Below are positions 16,306 through 24,600 of a DNA stretch of 31,337 bases, one piece after another; position 1 is the first letter of the stretch; the number at the start of each line of letters is the position of its first letter. This DNA comes from Thermodesulfovibrio sp. GTDB taxonomy: Bacteria; Nitrospirota; Thermodesulfovibrionia; Thermodesulfovibrionales; Thermodesulfovibrionaceae. The notes beneath the pieces are model-generated. The model searched no databases and had not been told where the DNA came from. It worked only from the letters and a program-made list of their open reading frames with translations. A program made the position numbers and the translations under genes. Where the stretch lies: positions 410 through 31,746 of the forward strand of contig JAOAGU010000004.1 of the NCBI GenBank assembly GCA_026415595.1, in the 5' to 3' direction.

Positions 16306-16749
16306 ATGGAACTTGAAGAAATAAAAGATATAATTTCTTTCTTAAAAGATACTGATGTAACAGAATTAAATATTGAAAAAGAAGGTGTCAAAATAAAAAT
16401 AAAGAGAGGATATATTTATGGTCCAATTGAAATAACGAAAACAGTGAAACCATCTGAAGAAACTCCAAAAATATCCTATTCAATTGAGACTTATAAAGAA
16501 GAAGAGACTCTCCATACAATAACATCGCCTCTTGTAGGAACCTTTTACAGAAGTTCTTCTCCTGATTCTCCACCTTTTGTAGAAGTTGGAACAAAAGTAG
16601 AAAAAGGACAAGTCTTATGCATAATTGAAGCCATGAAAATAATGAACGAGATTGAAAGCGATGTATCAGGAGTTGTAAAAAAGATTTTGGTAGAAAGCGG
16701 TCAACCAGTTGAATATGGCGAGCCTCTATTTTTAATTGAGGTCGCTTAA
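16306..16749 (+). CDS. accB: Biotin carboxyl carrier protein of acetyl-CoA carboxylase
   Basis: This carries the biotin that moves carboxylate from AccC to the transferase in the first step of fatty acid synthesis. Residues 1-35 are the conserved N-terminal helix region (LEEIKDIISFLKDTDVTELNIEKEGVKIKI). A short linker then leads to the biotinyl domain (HTITSPLVGTFYRSSSPDSP), with K111 in EAMKIMNE as the biotin site; the usual form is EAMKMMNE. Length 147 is normal. The gene starts 3 bases after efp, and accC begins directly after its stop. Confidence 0.97.
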   Translation: MELEEIKDIISFLKDTDVTELNIEKEGVKIKIKRGYIYGPIEITKTVKPSEETPKISYSIETYKEEETLHTITSPLVGTFYRSSSPDSPPFVEVGTKVEKGQVLCIIEAMKIMNEIESDVSGVVKKILVESGQPVEYGEPLFLIEVA

Positions 16750-18105
16750 ATGGAGCTTTTTAAAAAAATTCTCATTGCTAATAGAGGAGAAATTGCTGTC
16801 AGAATAATACGGGCTTGTAAAGAACTCGGGATAAAAACTGTTGCCGTATATTCAGAGGCTGATAGAGAATCCCTTCATGTAAAACTTGCTGATGAGGCAA
16901 TCTGCATAGGACCCCCAGCTGCAACTCAAAGTTATTTAAATATAACCGCTATACTTTCTGCTGCAGACATCACAGATGCTGAGGCGATTCATCCAGGATA
17001 TGGTTTTCTATCTGAAAATTCCCAGTTTGCAGAAGCTTGTATAAATTCTGGCATAACCTTCATTGGACCTACTCCAGAGAATATCAAAATAGGGGGAGAT
17101 AAAGCAAAAGCAAGGCAAATATTGAAAAGAAGAGGAATACCTGTAGTTCCAGGGAGTGATGGTCCTATCAGTTCAGAGGAGGAGTGCTTAAAAATTATAA
17201 AAAAAATAGGACTTCCAGTTATTCTTAAAGCATCTGCCGGTGGCGGTGGAAGAGGCATGCGAATAATTGAAGATGAAAGAGAAATAGAACAAGCTTTTTT
17301 CATGGCTCAGAGAGAAGCTCTTGCAGCATTTGGAAACGGTGAATTATATATTGAAAAATACTTTCCTAAAGTAAGGCACATTGAAATTCAAATACTTGCT
17401 GATAGATATGGCAATATAGTTCATCTCGGTGAAAGAGATTGTACAATCCAACGAAGGCATCAAAAACTCATTGAAGAAGCTCCATCACCTGTTTTAACCG
17501 AAAAATTAAGAAAAAAAATAAGTGAATATGCTGTAAAAGCTGCCAAGGCTCTGAAATATAGAAATGTTGGAACTTTTGAATTTATCGTAGATCATGAATT
17601 TAATCCTTACTTCATAGAAATAAATACAAGGGTTCAGGTAGAACATCCAATAACTGAAGAGATAACTGACATTGATATAATAAAAGAACAGATAAAAACA
17701 GCAAAAGGATATCCCTTATCTTTCAAACAATCCCAAATTAGATTCAAAGGGCATGCAATTGAATGTAGAATAAATGCAGAAGACCCTGAAAAATTTACTC
17801 CTTATCCTGGAATAATAGAATTTATTCATTTCCCAGGTGGTCCGGGAATAAGAATTGATAGTTTTCTTTATCATGGATGTAAAGTCTCTCCCTACTATGA
17901 CTCACTCATTGCCAAAATTATTGTTAATGGGGCAAACAGACATGAAGCTATAGTACGCATGAAAAGAGCTTTAGAGGAAACCATGATTAGAGGAATAAAA
18001 ACAAATATCCCCTTTTTCTTGAAGGTATTACAACATCCTGATTTCATAAAAGGAAAATTCTTCACTGATTTTGTTCAAATTACACAAGGTAATGAAAAAA
18101 CCTAA
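16750..18105 (+). CDS. accC: Acetyl-CoA carboxylase, biotin carboxylase subunit
   Basis: This is the ATP-grasp enzyme that carboxylates biotin on AccB using bicarbonate. The 451 residues match the family. Visible elements are KKILIANRGEIAVRIIRACK at the N-terminus, HPGYGFLSEN, the glycine-rich ATP loop SAGGGGRGM, ERDCTIQRRHQKLIEEAPSP, and the active-site run EINTRVQVEHPITE that includes the catalytic Glu, Asn and Arg. The ATG directly abuts the accB stop. No carboxyltransferase genes (accA, accD) are in the window. Confidence 0.97.
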   Translation: MELFKKILIANRGEIAVRIIRACKELGIKTVAVYSEADRESLHVKLADEAICIGPPAATQSYLNITAILSAADITDAEAIHPGYGFLSENSQFAEACINSGITFIGPTPENIKIGGDKAKARQILKRRGIPVVPGSDGPISSEEECLKIIKKIGLPVILKASAGGGGRGMRIIEDEREIEQAFFMAQREALAAFGNGELYIEKYFPKVRHIEIQILADRYGNIVHLGERDCTIQRRHQKLIEEAPSPVLTEKLRKKISEYAVKAAKALKYRNVGTFEFIVDHEFNPYFIEINTRVQVEHPITEEITDIDIIKEQIKTAKGYPLSFKQSQIRFKGHAIECRINAEDPEKFTPYPGIIEFIHFPGGPGIRIDSFLYHGCKVSPYYDSLIAKIIVNGANRHEAIVRMKRALEETMIRGIKTNIPFFLKVLQHPDFIKGKFFTDFVQITQGNEKT

Positions 18106-18703
18106 ACTTCCTCATATATGTCTGATCATATCCTCTAATGATATACCAGACAAAGCAGAAAGAGCACTTAAATCAGGTATAAAATGGCTTCAACTGAGGG
18201 AGAAGGAATTGCCGAGAAAAAAAATATTATATTCAGCATTGAAGCTAAAAGAATTAACTCATAAGCATAATGCCATTCTAACAATAAATGATTACTTAGA
18301 TATTGCAATAGCTTCAGAGGCAGAAGGAGTTCATCTTGGACAGGATGATCTTACAATAGATGCAGCAAAAAAAATTTTTTCAGGAATAATAGGTATTTCT
18401 ACTCATAATTTACAAGAAGCATTGGAAGCTGAAAAAGAATCTGCTGATTATATAGGTTTTGGACCAATTTTTAAAACAATAACTAAAAAAGACGCTCTTG
18501 AACCGAGGGGATTTTATATGTTATCTTTGATACAAAAAAAAATTCGTATACCAATAGTTGCAATCGGAGGAATCAAATTAGAAAATATTGAAAAAATTAT
18601 TGAATGTGGCTGTAAGCATATAGCTGTCTCTTCTGGTATATTAATAGGTAATATAGAAAAAAATATAGAAAAATTTATGAATACTTTTGAGCAATTAAAC
18701 TAA
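18092..18703 (+). CDS. thiE: Thiamine-phosphate synthase
   Basis: This is a TIM-barrel enzyme that couples HMP pyrophosphate with thiazole phosphate to make thiamine monophosphate. Motifs seen: WLQLREKELPRK, the substrate-binding ILTINDYLDIA and EGVHLGQDDL, DYIGFGPIFKTITKKD, and IPIVAIGGIKLENI with the phosphate-binding end VSSGIL. The start chosen is ATG 18092, giving 203 residues; a TTG at 18071 would add seven residues with no family resemblance. Either way the gene begins inside the 3' end of accC. No other thiamine genes and no thi-box riboswitch are seen here. Confidence 0.92.
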   Translation: MKKPKLPHICLIISSNDIPDKAERALKSGIKWLQLREKELPRKKILYSALKLKELTHKHNAILTINDYLDIAIASEAEGVHLGQDDLTIDAAKKIFSGIIGISTHNLQEALEAEKESADYIGFGPIFKTITKKDALEPRGFYMLSLIQKKIRIPIVAIGGIKLENIEKIIECGCKHIAVSSGILIGNIEKNIEKFMNTFEQLN

Positions 18704-18705
18704 AA

Positions 18706-19266
18706 ATGAAAAAATTATTAGGAGATATTATTGACAACTTGTATAGAGAAAAAAAAACTGGTATCCTTAATATAGCTATGTTATCTGAAAAAAATTTATT
18801 TAAATTTTATTTCAAAAATGGTGAAATATATTATTTATCTTATGCCTTTAAAAAAGGAAAGGAAAGCCTAAATGAATTATTCCACAAAGAACTTCGTTCA
18901 GTTAATTTTATACCGGATATTACTATCGATATAAAAAGTGATGACATACCAACAACTGAAGAAATTATCAAAAAACTCAAAGCTGCCAATTTATATATCT
19001 CCATCGGGAATGAGATTATTTCCTCAACAAATCAATTTCAAAAGATAAGAGAAAGATTAAAAATTGCTTTAATAAAACAAATCGGACCTATAGGTAATCG
19101 AGTCTTAGATAAAATAATTCAAGAAAAATGGAATGCCCAACTGCCTCCTACTAAAAATGATATACTGAAATTGGTAGAATTACTTACAGATGAAATAGAG
19201 GAAAAAGAAGGGAAAAATGAATTCCAAACAGAAGTAAAAAGATTTATTGAGGAGGTTTTTAGATGA
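18706..19266 (+). CDS. DUF4388 (PATAN)-like protein
   Basis: This is a 186-residue soluble protein. Residues 1-75 resemble the DUF4388/PATAN effector domain used in gliding, twitching and chemosensory systems: a short N-terminal helix, KKTGILNIAML, then FKFYFKNGEIYYLSYAFKKG. The rest is mostly helical and contains KIALIKQIGPIGNRVLDKII, similar to an IGPI-type helical module I associate with bacterial signalling proteins. It begins 2 bases after thiE and overlaps the HAMP protein by 4 bases (ATGA), so it belongs with the chemosensory genes that follow. Function is not established; a protein-protein adaptor role is inferred. Confidence 0.6.
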   Translation: MKKLLGDIIDNLYREKKTGILNIAMLSEKNLFKFYFKNGEIYYLSYAFKKGKESLNELFHKELRSVNFIPDITIDIKSDDIPTTEEIIKKLKAANLYISIGNEIISSTNQFQKIRERLKIALIKQIGPIGNRVLDKIIQEKWNAQLPPTKNDILKLVELLTDEIEEKEGKNEFQTEVKRFIEEVFR

Positions 19267-20093
19267 AAATAGAATTAGGTTTGAGAGCAGGGATTGCGCT
19301 TCCCTTATTGACCACCCTTATTATCGGAATGAGCATCTTAGTTGGATTTAATTATATATCTCAACTAAATACTATAAAAGAACAGGAAATTCGCGAGATT
19401 GAGACTGCAATAAATTCTACCAATATTTTTTTAGAAACTACCCCTTTATATCAGAAAATATTAAGTATAACTATAAATAATCCCAATGTTTTCGAAAATT
19501 ATCTAAATCTTGAAAAACTTCTCAATAAATTAAAAAGAGCAGTCAACTCAGAAATTGGACTTATAATCAAAAAAAATCTATTATCTGAGGAACTCTATAA
19601 AAAATCATCAAAAAATACATTCGGTGAATGGGTTTCTGTTTTTTTCACAGGCAATGAACCAAAAGCTTTCCTCTCTGAGCAATCAATTAATAAAATCTCT
19701 CAAATGAAAGATAAATATAGCTTAGAGGAAATATCTAAAGAAGACAAAGATTATTTTATTATTTATATACCAATTAAAGACTCATCAGATAAAATTTTCG
19801 GTTATATATATTTAACTAAAGAAAGAATACTTTCTACACTTACAACTTTTAAAATTCTTGGTATAAATATTCTTGCTTATATTGGAATATTAATTTTAAT
19901 CTCTATTCTGATAGGATATGGTATGAATAAATATGTAATTAATCCAATAATTGCTTTAACCAATGCGGCAGATAACATTTCAATGGGAAAAACTTCTGAA
20001 AAAGTTCAAATTGAAAATGCTAAAGGAGAAATTGCAGTACTTGCCAAATCAATAGAAAGAATGCGTATAACAATGAAAAAACTTCTTGAATAG
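19263..20093 (+). CDS. Membrane protein with HAMP domain and no output domain
   Basis: This is a 276-residue protein with a transmembrane segment at about 8-31, an extracytoplasmic region of about 165 residues, a second transmembrane segment at about 197-220 and a HAMP domain at 221-274 (NPIIALTNAADNISMGK, then EIAVLAKSIERM). It then stops: there is no kinase, MCP signalling or cyclase domain. The outer region ends with YFIIYIPIKDSSDKIFGYIYL, as in Cache-like sensors, but I do not recognise a specific family. GGAGG at 19251-19255 supports the ATG, which overlaps the previous stop. It may act in a complex with the neighbouring CheA or MCP. It is not obviously truncated, since the receiver gene follows 9 bases later. 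Confidence 0.72.
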   Translation: MKIELGLRAGIALPLLTTLIIGMSILVGFNYISQLNTIKEQEIREIETAINSTNIFLETTPLYQKILSITINNPNVFENYLNLEKLLNKLKRAVNSEIGLIIKKNLLSEELYKKSSKNTFGEWVSVFFTGNEPKAFLSEQSINKISQMKDKYSLEEISKEDKDYFIIYIPIKDSSDKIFGYIYLTKERILSTLTTFKILGINILAYIGILILISILIGYGMNKYVINPIIALTNAADNISMGKTSEKVQIENAKGEIAVLAKSIERMRITMKKLLE

Positions 20094-20102
20094 GAGTAAA
20101 AA

Positions 20103-21476
20103 ATGTCAAAAGGTAGGATTTTAGTAATTGATGACAGCCCTCTTGTAAGAAAACTCGCGGAAGTTTCTTTACAAGAAGTTGGCTACGAAGTTTTCACAGC
20201 TGATAATGGAGAGGATGGATTAAAAATTGCAGAAAATGTGAATCCAGACTTAATATTAGTAGATTTTATAATGCCTAAAATGACTGGTTCGCAATTTTGT
20301 TTACTCTTAAAAGAAAATGAAAGACTGAAAGAAATTCCAATCCTTTTAATAACTGGAAAAGGGGAGGCTGTTGGACAAGCTTTCATTGAAAAGTACGGAG
20401 TTCAGGATTATTTTATCAAACCTTTTAAATCGGAAGATCTAATTGAAAAAGTTGATTTAATGTTAAAGAAAGTTCTTCCTGAAGAAGAAAAAGAGGAAGT
20501 TAAATTTCCTGTAACAGAAGAATTCATCCTTGAAAAGAAAGTTGAAGAAAAGATGCCAGAAACTTTAGAACAGGAATTAAAATTGATTCCTGAGGAAGAG
20601 GAGGTTATACCTGAAAAACCTTTTAAACAAATTGAATTCCCCGCATCAGAAGAACCAATACATGAGGAAATTATTGAGGAAAAACCTGTTGAAATTCCAT
20701 CATTAGAAGAAATTATCATGCATCAACCAGAGATTACTGAAGAAAGTTTAGAAAGAGAGCAAGAAGTTGAAATTAAACAAGAGGAAATTGAACCACTGGT
20801 TTCAGAAGGTCTTGATCTGGAAGAAAAAACTTTAATAGAGGGGAAAATACAAGAAACAACTTATATTCCAGAGGAAATAGTTGATATTGATGAGAAAATA
20901 TACGAAGAGATAAAAATATCTGAAGAGGCTATAGATACTCCTATATCAATTGAAGAACCAGAAATTGAAGAACCTCCAATAGTTAAAGAAGAAATTTCTA
21001 AATTTAATTTAGAAGAAATAGATAGATTAATAGAAAATAAATTAAGTGACTTCTGCATTAAAGTAACTAATTTAATAAACTATTCAATTGAAAATACCTT
21101 TAAGAGATTAGGAATAATTAAGAAAGATAATTTAATTTTATCTGGTAAGACATTTCCCTTTAATTCTAAGGAATTAATACAGTTATTTTGTAAATCAAAA
21201 GTAACAGGGTTTCTCACTTTCTTTGGTGATAATATCATATTTGAATTTTTATTAATAGAGGGTAAAATTGTTTACGGCATATCAAGTGCCTTAAAGTCAA
21301 ACTTAGGTAATAAATTCCTAAAGGATTTTACTAATGAAGAAATCAAAAGAATAACAATAGAAAGTATTGAAATATTAATGAAAACTGAAACAGATAATTT
21401 CATCCTGGAAGAAAGAGAAAAAACAGACACCTATTTGGATAGTTTACCTCGTTATGATATAGAAGAACTCATTTAA
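20103..21476 (+). CDS. Receiver protein with acidic linker and DUF4388-like C-terminus
   Basis: This is a 457-residue response regulator. Residues 4-124 form a receiver domain with acidic residues D10 and D11, phospho-acceptor D54 (ILVDFIMP) and the KPF lysine (DYFIKPF). Residues ~130-305 are a long low-complexity linker rich in Glu, Pro and Ile with repeated EEKP- and EEIP-like units, likely disordered. Residues ~340-430 resemble DUF4388/PATAN (LILSGKTFPFNSKELIQLF, TGFLTFFGDN, then LLIEGKIVYGISS). The layout resembles receiver-PATAN regulators of gliding and twitching systems, but with an inverted order relative to PatA. It is the last gene before the promoter at 21500. Partner and target are unknown. 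Confidence 0.8.
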   Translation: MSKGRILVIDDSPLVRKLAEVSLQEVGYEVFTADNGEDGLKIAENVNPDLILVDFIMPKMTGSQFCLLLKENERLKEIPILLITGKGEAVGQAFIEKYGVQDYFIKPFKSEDLIEKVDLMLKKVLPEEEKEEVKFPVTEEFILEKKVEEKMPETLEQELKLIPEEEEVIPEKPFKQIEFPASEEPIHEEIIEEKPVEIPSLEEIIMHQPEITEESLEREQEVEIKQEEIEPLVSEGLDLEEKTLIEGKIQETTYIPEEIVDIDEKIYEEIKISEEAIDTPISIEEPEIEEPPIVKEEISKFNLEEIDRLIENKLSDFCIKVTNLINYSIENTFKRLGIIKKDNLILSGKTFPFNSKELIQLFCKSKVTGFLTFFGDNIIFEFLLIEGKIVYGISSALKSNLGNKFLKDFTNEEIKRITIESIEILMKTETDNFILEEREKTDTYLDSLPRYDIEELI

Positions 21477-21499
21477 AATTGACTATATTACATTAAATA

Positions 21500-21529
21500 T
21501 TGACTTAACAAAATTTTAAAAACTATAAT
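21500..21529 (+). promoter_or_regulatory. Sigma-70-type promoter for the cheY-cheW-cheA genes
   Basis: TTGACT (21500-21505) and TATAAT (21524-21529) are separated by 18 bases, a near-consensus housekeeping promoter in the 120-base gap before the cheY-like gene. Transcription would start near 21536, leaving a leader of about 60 bases. A second TTGACT at 21479-21484, 21 bases upstream, has no matching -10 and could be part of a binding site. Confidence 0.65.
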
Positions 21530-21596
21530 ACTAAAATTAAAAAAAGTAATTGCAAATTTTATATAATTTTGTTATTTTTGTAATGGAGAGTTATAA

Positions 21597-21962
21597 ATGC
21601 CCAAAATATTAATTGCAGAAGATTCAATGACAGATTCTAAATATATTGAATCTATCTTAGAAGATAAAGGATATGAACTTTATTTTGCTAAAGATGGAGA
21701 GGAAGCTGAAAACTTAATTAATTCAAATAATTTTGACCTGATTCTACTTGATGTAGTAATGCCTAAAAAAAATGGTTTTCAACTCTGTAGAGAGATTAAA
21801 AAAGATGAAAAAACAAAACACATACCTGTTGTACTTATTACGTCAAAAAGAGAAGAAGCTGATAAATATTGGGGAAAGATGCAAGGTGCTGATGAATACA
21901 TAACTAAACCCTTTGAACCAATTGATTTATTAGCAGTGGTGAAAAAATGTCTGAAGAAATAA
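21597..21962 (+). CDS. CheY/PilH-like single-domain response regulator
   Basis: This is a 121-residue receiver with no output domain. It has the acidic pair in LIAEDS, the phospho-acceptor aspartate in LILLDVVMPKKNGF, a conserved threonine in VVLITSK and the lysine in YITKPF. The stretch YWGKMQGADEYITKPFEP resembles type IV pilus regulators PilG/PilH more than flagellar CheY. GGAG 12 bases upstream of the ATG serves as ribosome binding site. It is the first gene after the promoter and overlaps the cheW-like gene by 16 bases. Confidence 0.9.
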   Translation: MPKILIAEDSMTDSKYIESILEDKGYELYFAKDGEEAENLINSNNFDLILLDVVMPKKNGFQLCREIKKDEKTKHIPVVLITSKREEADKYWGKMQGADEYITKPFEPIDLLAVVKKCLKK

Positions 21963-22357
21963 GAGAAGAAAAACATTTTTGTGTCTTCGGTATAGGAGAG
22001 CGAGAATTTCTTATCCCTAAGGAATCTGTCATTCAAATTCTGGATATAACTAAAATATTCCCTATTCCAGGTTCACCAGATTATATTGTAGGAGCCTTAC
22101 CAGTGCGAGGAAAAATTGTGCCTGCAATTGACCTTGCGAAAGTATATAATATTGAAAGAATTAATTATTCTGAAAATAAACTTTTAGTATTAGATGTAGA
22201 AGGAGAAAAAATCGGGATACTCTCTGATATTACACCTTTCTTTGTAAGTTTTGATAAAGATATTGTAGTAGATGATTATCTCGACCCTAAAAAACTTTAT
22301 GAAAAATTAAAAATAAAACAACCCTCTTCAAGTAAAACCAATGAAATCTTGTCATAA
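21947..22357 (+). CDS. CheW-like adaptor (PilI-type)
   Basis: This is a 136-residue single CheW domain that would couple the receptor to the kinase. Seen features: FCVFGIGEREFLIPKESVIQILD, the receptor-binding section IPGSPDYIVGALPVRGKIVPAIDL, then LLVLDVEGEKIGILSD. The opening fits a PilI/CheW domain. The gene starts inside the cheY-like gene and ends 2 bases before the kinase gene, so the three are translated as a unit. It is probably part of the array formed by the kinase at 22360 and the MCP at 24597. Confidence 0.87.
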   Translation: MSEEIREEKHFCVFGIGEREFLIPKESVIQILDITKIFPIPGSPDYIVGALPVRGKIVPAIDLAKVYNIERINYSENKLLVLDVEGEKIGILSDITPFFVSFDKDIVVDDYLDPKKLYEKLKIKQPSSSKTNEILS

Positions 22358-22359
22358 GG

Positions 22360-24600
22360 ATGATAGATCAAACTGAATTAATAAAATATTTTCTCTTAGA
22401 ATCAGAAGAATACATAAACACATTAATTGAGGGATTAGAAGACTTAGAAAATAAAGGTTTCAGTCAAGAAACTTTGGAATCAATCTATAGGGCAATTCAT
22501 ACTTTGAAGGGTTCAGCATCCATTGTAAAATTCAATAAAATTGCTACATTAGCTCACAAGCTGGAAGATCTTTTTGACTCAATAATAAATAATGAAATAC
22601 AACAGGATATATCAATTATTAATATTGCAAGAAGAGTAGTTAACTCAATCATAACATTGATTAATGAGGTATCAACATATAATGAAGAAAAATCAGAATT
22701 AGATAGTAACCTTGTAAATCTAATTGATGAAATAGTAGAAAAGAAAGTCATCTTACAGATAGAAGAAGCTCAAGATACATATGTATCTTTACCTATGACC
22801 AACGCTGTGAGAGTTGAACTCAGTGTAATTGATAGCCTTTTTGATATCTTAAGTGAGATTATTGTCCAAAAAAATGTAATTAATGACAGGGAAAAAGAAC
22901 TGAAATACTTAGTTGAAGAAATTCTAAAAAGTGGGAAAAAACTGTTTAGTGAGATAGTATCCTTCTCAGATAGATATTGGCTTTCTCCATTAAGTGACAA
23001 AACTAAAGTGATTGATACTTTTTTTACTGATTTTAGTGATTTAGAATTTGATAGATATGATGAATATCATATATTTACAAGAAAAATCGCTGAAATAACC
23101 AATGATATAAATGAAAGTTTAAATGAATTAATATCATTCTCTGAACATCTTTCTGCAAATTTTAAAACCTTAGGAAGAGAAATCAATACGCTAAAAGATA
23201 ATCTTCTATCAATTAGAATGTTACCAATAGGAAGATTATTGAATAAAATTTCTGAAGCCATTAAAGATACTGCTAACAATTTGGGCAAACAGATAAACTT
23301 CGAAATTAAGGGCGGAGACATAAAAATTGATAAACCCGTCCTTGATTTACTATATGAGCCTATTATCCATATTCTACGAAATGCCATTGATCATGGGATA
23401 GAGACTCCAGAACAGAGATTAGCTATTGGAAAACCTGAAAAGGGAAATATTAAACTTAATGTAAAAAAAGAAGGTAAATATGTTGTCATATCAATAACTG
23501 ATGATGGTAAAGGGATAGACATTGAAAAAGTCAAAGAAATAGCCATTAATAAAAACTTGTTAAGTCAAGAACAGATACTCTATATGAATAACGAAGAAAT
23601 TCTCTCTTATATATTTGTACCAGGTTTTTCAACTTCTGAAGATGTAGATTTTCAAAGTGGAAGAGGAATGGGATTAAATATAGTTAAAACTGCAATTGCT
23701 AAATTGAAAGGAACAATTGAGGTTTTTTCTGAAATTCGGAAACAAACTACATTTACAATCAAAATTCCTCAATCATTAAGTATAACTAATCTTTTAATTT
23801 TTAAATCTTCCGAATTAGAATTTGCAGTCCCCATAAACTACATTGAGGAAATTTTAATAATTGATGATTTCCCTGAGGTAAAAAGTGAGAGGCTTATTAA
23901 TCATAAAAATAGGTTTATTCCAGTTAAAATTTTTTCTGAATTATACTTTTCATCAAATGGGAAACAATCAGAAAAGGGATATATAATTATTTTTAATTTT
24001 TCAGGTATTCGTAAAGCATTACTCGTTGATAACATCTTAGGACAAGAAGAAGCTGCTATTTATCCTCTTGGAAAATTCTTAGAAGGTTTGACCCAATATA
24101 TAGGATATGTACTATCAGGACAAGGAACTCCAAGATTAGTTATTGATCCTTTAAAAATATTCGAAGAAGAATTTATCTTTACCATATCTAAACCACTTAC
24201 CTTGGAAAGTGTTCCTTACACAGGAACAGTTCTAATAGTTGATGATTCAATAAGTGTGAGAAAATCTTTACAGACATTACTTGAAACAAAAAATATAAGA
24301 GTTTATACAGCGAAGAATGGAGCAGAAGCTTTAAGTATTCTCGAAGATAAAAATGTAGATATAGTTATAACAGACCTTGAAATGCCAGTTATGCATGGAT
24401 ATGAATTAATTAATAAACTTAGAAAAGATATTAGGTTTAAAGATTTAACAATTATTGTTTTAACATCAAGAGGTACGAGAAAACATCAGGAAAAGGCTAT
24501 TGATTTAGGAGCAGACGGATTTTTAATAAAGCCCTTTGATGAAAAAACAATAACAGAACTACTCCGTAATTTTCCAATCCTGAAAAATCAAATATACTAA
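22360..24600 (+). CDS. CheA-type hybrid histidine kinase (HPt, HATPase, CheW, receiver)
   Basis: This is a 746-residue chemosensory kinase. It has an N-terminal HPt domain with phospho-histidine H47 (AIHTLKGSAS), a helical dimerisation region at about 150-300, and an HATPase domain with N-box HILRNAIDHGIE, G1 DDGKGID and G2 GRGMGLNIV. A CheW-like domain spans about 480-605, and a C-terminal receiver has the DD pair in LIVDDS and phospho-acceptor D672 (IVITDLEMP). The single HPt and fused receiver match compact ChpA/FrzE-like kinases. The 3' end overlaps the convergent MCP gene by 4 bases. No CheB or CheR is encoded nearby, so methylation must come from elsewhere if it occurs. Confidence 0.93.
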   Translation: MIDQTELIKYFLLESEEYINTLIEGLEDLENKGFSQETLESIYRAIHTLKGSASIVKFNKIATLAHKLEDLFDSIINNEIQQDISIINIARRVVNSIITLINEVSTYNEEKSELDSNLVNLIDEIVEKKVILQIEEAQDTYVSLPMTNAVRVELSVIDSLFDILSEIIVQKNVINDREKELKYLVEEILKSGKKLFSEIVSFSDRYWLSPLSDKTKVIDTFFTDFSDLEFDRYDEYHIFTRKIAEITNDINESLNELISFSEHLSANFKTLGREINTLKDNLLSIRMLPIGRLLNKISEAIKDTANNLGKQINFEIKGGDIKIDKPVLDLLYEPIIHILRNAIDHGIETPEQRLAIGKPEKGNIKLNVKKEGKYVVISITDDGKGIDIEKVKEIAINKNLLSQEQILYMNNEEILSYIFVPGFSTSEDVDFQSGRGMGLNIVKTAIAKLKGTIEVFSEIRKQTTFTIKIPQSLSITNLLIFKSSELEFAVPINYIEEILIIDDFPEVKSERLINHKNRFIPVKIFSELYFSSNGKQSEKGYIIIFNFSGIRKALLVDNILGQEEAAIYPLGKFLEGLTQYIGYVLSGQGTPRLVIDPLKIFEEEFIFTISKPLTLESVPYTGTVLIVDDSISVRKSLQTLLETKNIRVYTAKNGAEALSILEDKNVDIVITDLEMPVMHGYELINKLRKDIRFKDLTIIVLTSRGTRKHQEKAIDLGADGFLIKPFDEKTITELLRNFPILKNQIY

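Noticed and set aside
18071..18091. Upstream TTG start of thiE
   Set aside because: The extra seven residues lie within accC and do not resemble ThiE; ATG 18092 fits the family start.
20408..20719. Minus-strand frame opposite the acidic linker
   Set aside because: Serine-rich mirror of the Glu-rich linker codons; no ribosome binding site or domain.
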